A stretch of 64,000 nucleotides of DNA. It comes from Sphingomonas cannabina. GTDB taxonomy: Bacteria > Pseudomonadota > Alphaproteobacteria > Sphingomonadales > Sphingomonadaceae. The translations under genes were made by a program, and so were the position numbers. Below are positions 59,677 to 64,000 of the stretch, one piece after another (positions within the stretch are counted from its first letter, which is position 1; every line of letters starts with the position of its first letter). The stretch is taken from NCBI RefSeq assembly GCF_021391395.1, contig NZ_CP090059.1:3767001-3831000 (forward strand). The letters run 5' to 3'. The notes below the pieces were generated by a model that was given only the letters and a program-made list of their open reading frames with translations, did not search any database and was not told the origin of the DNA.

Positions 59677-60359
59677 TGTTCAAACGCCCCTCCACCCACT
59701 ACGGCAAAGCCCCCGAGCCAGAGACGCCTTACCAGCGCGCCGCCCAGGTCTGGGACGAGCGCATCGGCGCCTCGCGCGTGCAGGCAAGGAACTGGCGTCT
59801 CATGGCGTTCGGCTCCCTGATCCTCTCGGCCGGGTTCGCCACCGCGCTCGTCGTGCAGTCGGCGCGCGGAACCATCGTGCCGTGGGTGGTGCAGGTCGAT
59901 CGGCTCGGTCAGGCGCAGGCGGTCGCACCTGCCGAGGCGGACTACCGTCCGACCGATCCGCAGATCGCTTTCCACCTGGCGCGCTTCATCGAGCAGGTCC
60001 GCAGCATCCCGGCCGACGCGATCATCGTTCGCCAGAACTGGCTCCGGGCTTACGACTTCACGACCGATCGCGGCGCCATGGCGCTCAATGATTATGCCCG
60101 GTCTAACGACCCGTTCACGCGGGTCGGCCGCCAGCAGGTTGCCGTCGACGTCTCCAGCGTCATCCGTGCCTCGCCAGACAGCTTCCGCGTCGCCTGGGTC
60201 GAGCGCCGATACGAGAACGGTCAGCTTGCCGAGACCACGCGCTGGACCGCGATCCTGACGATCGTCGTGCAGATCCCGCGCAACGCCGACCGGCTCAGGG
60301 CGAACCCGCTCGGCATCTACGTCAACGCCATCAACTGGTCACGGGAGCTTGGGCAATGA
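59676..60359 (+). CDS. trbF: TrbF, VirB8-like assembly factor
   Basis: 227 residues. VirB8 outline: cytoplasmic start (TPYQRAAQVWDERIGASRVQ), one transmembrane helix (LMAFGSLILSAGFATALVVQ), then a periplasmic domain with VPWVVQVDRLGQAQAVAPAE, DPQIAFHLARFIEQVRSIPA and NPLGIYVNAINWSRELG at the end. It nucleates the channel. ATG overlaps the trbL stop and the stop overlaps trbG. Confidence 0.94.
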   Translation: MFKRPSTHYGKAPEPETPYQRAAQVWDERIGASRVQARNWRLMAFGSLILSAGFATALVVQSARGTIVPWVVQVDRLGQAQAVAPAEADYRPTDPQIAFHLARFIEQVRSIPADAIIVRQNWLRAYDFTTDRGAMALNDYARSNDPFTRVGRQQVAVDVSSVIRASPDSFRVAWVERRYENGQLAETTRWTAILTIVVQIPRNADRLRANPLGIYVNAINWSRELGQ

Positions 60360-61405
60360 AGCCGTCTTTCCGTAAAGCCGGAAACCCGGCTTCACACACA
60401 TTCCTATTCCCGGCTCTCCGTAGAGCTGCAATCCCTATGGTCCTTCTGGCGACGACCGCGCTCGCCGGCTGCGCCACCACCAACCCGCCGCCCGAGATCT
60501 CCTACGACAACGCGGCTCCCGCCGCGCAGACGGTCGATCCGCCAGCCCCGGTCACCGTGGTGGAGCTGCCGCGCCCGCTGCCGCTGCCCGGCCAGTTACA
60601 ACGCGTGGAGCCTTCCCGGCGCGCGCCCGAGCCGACAGATCCGACCGCGCGGGTAAACCAGGCCAATGCCGCCGCGCGTATCCAGCCCGTGCGCGACGGC
60701 TTCATCAATTCGATGCAGGTTTATCCCTTCACGCAAGGGGCGCTCTATCAGGTCTACACCGCCGTGGGGCAAATCACCGACATCGCGTTGCAGCCAGGCG
60801 AGCAGCTCGTCGGCTCCGGACCCGTCGCCGCCGGCGACACGGTCCGCTGGATCATCGGCGACACCGAGAGCGGATCGGGGGCGACACGGCAGATCCATAT
60901 CCTGGTGAAGCCAACGCGGCCCGATCTGATGACGAACCTCGTCATCAACACCAACCTGCGCACCTACCATATGGAGCTTCGCTCGACCGAGCGGACCTAT
61001 ATGGCCTCCGTCTCCTGGCAGTATCCGCAGGACCAGCTCATCGCGCTGCGGCGGCAGAACCAGCGGGCTGAAGCCGCGCAGCCGGTCGCATCCGGCGTCG
61101 ACCTGGCCAACGTCAACTTCCGCTACGCGATCGAGGGTGACCGCGCGCCGTGGCGGCCGTTGCGCGCCTTCGACGATGGCCGCCAGGTCTTCATCGAATT
61201 CCCGCGCGGCATAGGCCAAGGCGAGATGCCGCCGCTCTTCGTCGTTGGCCCGGAAGGCAATACCTCCGAACTGGTGAACTACCGCGTGCGCGGACACCAC
61301 ATGATCGTCGACCGCCTCTTCGCCGCCGCCGAGCTGCGCTTCGGCGCCGGCGACCGCCAGCGGCGCGTGCGCATCACCCGTACCGACGGGAGGCCGACCT
61401 CGTGA
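60356..61405 (+). CDS. trbG: TrbG, VirB9-like outer-membrane-complex protein
   Basis: 349 residues. Lipoprotein-type signal ending at LLATTALAGC, so the mature protein is probably lipidated at this Cys. It is followed by a Pro-rich linker and the VirB9 domain: VYPFTQGALYQVYTAVGQIT, DIALQPGEQLVGSGPVAAGD, LVINTNLRTYHMELRSTER, VNFRYAIEGDRAPWRPLRAF and GPEGNTSELVNYRVRGHHMI. A complete family member overlapping both neighbours (ATGA, GTGA). Confidence 0.94.
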   Translation: MKPSFRKAGNPASHTFLFPALRRAAIPMVLLATTALAGCATTNPPPEISYDNAAPAAQTVDPPAPVTVVELPRPLPLPGQLQRVEPSRRAPEPTDPTARVNQANAAARIQPVRDGFINSMQVYPFTQGALYQVYTAVGQITDIALQPGEQLVGSGPVAAGDTVRWIIGDTESGSGATRQIHILVKPTRPDLMTNLVINTNLRTYHMELRSTERTYMASVSWQYPQDQLIALRRQNQRAEAAQPVASGVDLANVNFRYAIEGDRAPWRPLRAFDDGRQVFIEFPRGIGQGEMPPLFVVGPEGNTSELVNYRVRGHHMIVDRLFAAAELRFGAGDRQRRVRITRTDGRPTS

Positions 61406-62610
61406 GCGAGAACCCGCCCCGGAATGAGGAAGTGCCGGACGATGCGCAGCCGCTGACCGGCGAGCCTGCCAGCGCCGCGCCGATGCGGCTGCGCGCAGAG
61501 CCGCCGCGCGTAACTCGGTTGTCCCGAAAGGTTCTCGCCGGCGTCGGTCTGGTTGCCAGCGTCGGGCTCGGCGGCGCCCTGATCTACGCGCTCCAGACCC
61601 GAGACGCGGGCCGTCAGAACGAAGAACTCTATTCGACGGAAAACCGCTCGACGGCGGATGGCCTCGCCGGTCTTCCGCGCGATTACAGCGGCGTGCCGCG
61701 ATTGGGCCCACCCCTGCCGGGCGATCTCGGTCGCCCCATCGTCAGCGCCCAGGATCGTGGACAGCCTGTACCGACGCCAAATGTCGCCACCCCGAATCCC
61801 GGCGTCAGCCCCGAGGAGCAGCGGCGCCTTCAGGAAATCGAAACCGCACGAACCAGTCGGCTGTTCTCTGGGACCGAGACGCGCGCGACCACGGCGGGAC
61901 CTGCCGTGACGCCACCAGCGCCGGACTTGGCCAGCCTCGGCCTCGCGCCACCGCCGTCAACGCCTTCGGCGCAGGATCGGCAGAACGCGTTTCTCAACGC
62001 GGCCGCCGATCGCCGGACCGTGGCGCCGGACAGGATCGCAGCGCCAGTCTCCCCCAATATCCTTCAGGCCGGGGCCGTGATTTCCGCCGCTCTGATCACC
62101 GGCATCCGGTCCGATCTGCCCGGCCAGATCACTGCCCAGGTCACGGAGAACATCTACGATAGTCCGACCGGACGTATCCTTCTTGTGCCGCAGGGCACGC
62201 GTGTCATCGGCCAGTACGACAACAACGTGCAGTTCGGGCAGAGCCGAGTGCTTCTGGTCTGGAACCGGCTGATCTTCCCGAACGGCCGAAGCATCGTCCT
62301 GGAACGGCAGCCTGGCGCTGATGCGGAGGGCTATGCCGGCCTGCAGGATGGCGTCGATTATCACTGGTGGGATCTCGCCAAGGCGGCCGGCCTTTCGACC
62401 CTTCTAAGTGTTGGCGCCGAACTCGCCGTCGACAACGACGATCGCCTCATTCAGGCGATCCGCAACGGCGGCCAGGATACGATCAATGATGCCGGCCAGC
62501 AGATCGTCCGGCGTCAACTCAACGTTGCCCCGACCCTGACGATAAGGCCGGGATTTCCGGTCCGCGTGATCGTTACCCGCGACCTTGTGCTCGAACCATA
62601 CGGAGGGTGA
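61402..62610 (+). CDS. trbI: TrbI, VirB10-like channel protein
   Basis: 402 residues from GTG 61402 (GTGA overlap with trbG). A cytoplasmic Pro-rich start, one transmembrane helix (VLAGVGLVASVGLGGALIYA), a periplasmic linker and the VirB10 core: ILQAGAVISAALITGIRSDL, PGQITAQVTENIYDSPTGRI, LLVPQGTRVIGQYDNNVQFG, QSRVLLVWNRLIFPNGRSI. It spans both membranes and gates the channel. Confidence 0.95.
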   Translation: MSENPPRNEEVPDDAQPLTGEPASAAPMRLRAEPPRVTRLSRKVLAGVGLVASVGLGGALIYALQTRDAGRQNEELYSTENRSTADGLAGLPRDYSGVPRLGPPLPGDLGRPIVSAQDRGQPVPTPNVATPNPGVSPEEQRRLQEIETARTSRLFSGTETRATTAGPAVTPPAPDLASLGLAPPPSTPSAQDRQNAFLNAAADRRTVAPDRIAAPVSPNILQAGAVISAALITGIRSDLPGQITAQVTENIYDSPTGRILLVPQGTRVIGQYDNNVQFGQSRVLLVWNRLIFPNGRSIVLERQPGADAEGYAGLQDGVDYHWWDLAKAAGLSTLLSVGAELAVDNDDRLIQAIRNGGQDTINDAGQQIVRRQLNVAPTLTIRPGFPVRVIVTRDLVLEPYGG

Positions 62611-62611
62611 T

Positions 62612-62860
62612 GTGGCCAAATTGAAGCTCGGTGCACTGATCGACGACAAACCCGTGAAGGTGACGGTCGAACTTCCAGCGATGCTTCATCGCGATCTCGT
62701 GGCCTACGCAGAGGTTCTTGCTCGGCAGAGCAGACGAGACATCAGCGATCCGACGAAGCTCATCGCACCGATGCTGGCGCGGTTTATCCAAACTGATCGC
62801 GGTTTCGCCAAGGCTCGAAGGGATCAGGGGTCGCAAAAGACCGACCGTGCGGAGCCATAG
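62612..62860 (+). CDS. DUF2274 family protein
   Basis: 82 residues from GTG 62612, immediately after trbI with ACGGAGGG upstream. AKLKLGALIDDKPVKVTVEL, PAMLHRDLVAYAEVLARQSR, DPTKLIAPMLARFIQTDRGF is the full DUF2274 domain, which resembles an RHH-type DNA-binding fold. It is the normal last gene of the trb cluster in these elements and may regulate it. Its end overlaps the convergent LysR gene by 37 bases. Confidence 0.88.
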   Translation: MAKLKLGALIDDKPVKVTVELPAMLHRDLVAYAEVLARQSRRDISDPTKLIAPMLARFIQTDRGFAKARRDQGSQKTDRAEP

Positions 62861-63798
62861 TCGCGGCTTTGGGTGTCTATGATCGTCTCGCTCTGCGGCG
62901 ATCCGAATCTGCTGGTTGCGAGCAGTTGCGCTATCTGCAGAAAGCTGAGGCAGGCTGGATTGTCATTCGTTGCAGACCAGACGACGCTGAACGGCACGAT
63001 GTCGGCCGGAGCCGTCAGGGGTCGCAGCACCAGACCAGGAACGTTGACCGCCGTCCACGCAGCGGAAACCAGAGTGATGCCCTGACCAAGACTGACGAGG
63101 TTCATAAGCGTGTCTTGCAGCGCCAGCTTGTCTTCAATGTTGGGGTAGGTGCTGTAATCGGCCGCACGGCGGACAATATAGTCATGCACCTCCGGACCGG
63201 GCTCGCTTCGGCTGACGATGAAGTGCGCCCCCTTGAGGTCGGGCCAGTCGAGTTGGGGCCTTCCGGCAAGCGGATGGCCCGCCCACAGCGCTACGTGGAC
63301 GCGCTCGCGCCAGAGCTCGCGCGTCTCGCATCCGGGAATTGGATCTGACCCAGTGATGATCGCGGCGTCCAGTCGCTGAACGCGGATGGCCGCGATGTGC
63401 TCGCGCCGACCGCCGTCGCGCAGATCGATCCTCACTCGCGGATGCTGCTCGGTATAGGCTTCGATCAGTTGGCGCAGGCATCCCCCGGCAAGCGACGTCA
63501 GGATGCCGATGCGCACCAGGCCCGTTTCAGCGCGGCGCATCGCACGAGCCGAGCGCCGTGCCGCCTCAAATTGCTCAAGCGCCGGTGCGACCTCAGCCAA
63601 GAACTGCTGTCCCGCCGGGGTTAGCCGCACACCGCTGCGGGTCCGCTCGAACAGCGACACACCGAGATGGTCTTCTAGCTGCTTTAGCGCGCGGCTGACG
63701 CTCGACTGGTCAACATCGCACAGTTCCGCGGCGCGCCTGAAGCTGCCTGCTTGGGCGGCAACGGTGAGATAGTGAAGTTGCCGAAGAGCATTCCTCAC
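62824..63798 (-). CDS. LysR-family transcriptional regulator
   Basis: 324 residues from GTG 63798. HTH: NALRQLHYLTVAAQAGSFRR, AAELCDVDQSSVSRALKQLE, HLGVSLFERTRSGVRLTPAG. An effector domain follows (RIGILTSLAGGCLRQLIEAY, LWAGHPLAGRPQLDWPD, LVSLGQGITLVSAAWTAVNV). The size is normal for LysR. It closes the trb region in many alphaproteobacterial ICEs, convergent to it. Its effector and target are unknown. The remaining 200 bases to the window end hold no recognised gene. Confidence 0.9.
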   Translation of the reverse strand: MRNALRQLHYLTVAAQAGSFRRAAELCDVDQSSVSRALKQLEDHLGVSLFERTRSGVRLTPAGQQFLAEVAPALEQFEAARRSARAMRRAETGLVRIGILTSLAGGCLRQLIEAYTEQHPRVRIDLRDGGRREHIAAIRVQRLDAAIITGSDPIPGCETRELWRERVHVALWAGHPLAGRPQLDWPDLKGAHFIVSRSEPGPEVHDYIVRRAADYSTYPNIEDKLALQDTLMNLVSLGQGITLVSAAWTAVNVPGLVLRPLTAPADIVPFSVVWSATNDNPACLSFLQIAQLLATSRFGSPQSETIIDTQSRDYGSARSVFCDP

Positions 63799-64000
63799 GA
63801 CACCGCCCCGCACAGGAACGCCGCAACTTTCTCGCTCAACTCTGGCGCAATCGCTTTTCGGAAGTGCGAAGCGATTTCGGCCTCCCACACCTCGCGTCGG
63901 TTCCTACATCGTGGCGGAGCGTGAGCAGGAGAACGGCCGCCGTTATTGTCGGGAGCCGCGCCAAAACGAAAAGAAGCGTCACGAGGGGGCCCGTGCAGCC

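Noticed and set aside
1..64000. tRNA, rRNA, insertion sequences, att sites
   Set aside because: None was recognised. The integrase and its attachment site, if present, lie outside the window.

Overview
The window is GC-rich alphaproteobacterial DNA. It most likely comes from a sphingomonad or close relative: the left-hand genes (BapA-type adhesin N-terminus, MarR and LuxR regulators, divergent JAB/RadC protein) have that flavour, and the right half is the conjugative backbone common in Sphingomonadales and Rhizobiales integrative conjugative elements (ICEs). No rRNA, tRNA, CRISPR array or integrase is visible. Names come from motif and family recognition by eye; no database search was run.

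Layout. (1) 1-4.6 kb: 5' part of a giant adhesin, then small regulators and a JAB-domain protein, nearly all on the minus strand. (2) 5.1-5.8 kb: the 3' remnant of a superfamily-1 helicase gene, marking an old recombination junction. (3) 6.1-30.05 kb: an unbroken minus-strand defence supercluster of eleven genes. In transcription order it encodes a DUF6088 AbiEi-like protein, DUF6361 protein, double-HKD phospholipase-D-like protein, SF2 helicase, AbiEi antitoxin, AbiEii nucleotidyltransferase toxin, 1715-aa DExH/DUF1998 helicase, SNF2 helicase, 1601-aa N6-adenine methyltransferase, Rad50-like zinc-hook ATPase and HNH nuclease. Most junctions overlap by 1-17 bases. The content resembles a DISARM/Druantia hybrid with an added ATPase and nuclease pair and a nested toxin-antitoxin; this is the strongest candidate for a little-described system.

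(4) 30.3-43.5 kb: ICE accessory and control region on the plus strand: ArdC antirestriction, DUF2958, ParB-like protein, small hypotheticals, a degenerate patch, a TM/Xre pair, a toprim protein, a DUF2493 protein and DUF736. It ends with a regulatory cassette matching QseC-QseM-FseA-RdfS of the Mesorhizobium symbiosis ICE, including an apparent programmed +1 frameshift in fseA. Two different families of structured 5' leader each occur twice here (ahead of ardC and parB; ahead of DUF2493 and DUF736). (5) 43.6-45.5 kb: RepA, iterons, ParA and a ribbon-helix-helix partner, suggesting that the excised element can replicate and partition. (6) 45.5-62.9 kb: DUF2840, TraF peptidase, DUF736, lytic transglycosylase, putative oriT, relaxase, TraG, CopG, a reverse-oriented P-loop kinase, then trbBCDEJ-K-LFGI and a DUF2274 gene, followed by a convergent LysR regulator.

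How it works together (inference): QseC and QseM hold the element silent. When FseA is made by frameshifting it activates rdfS and drives excision. RepA and ParA maintain the circle, relaxase/TraG/Trb transfer it, ArdC shields incoming single strands, and the 24-kb defence cluster is cargo that protects the host.
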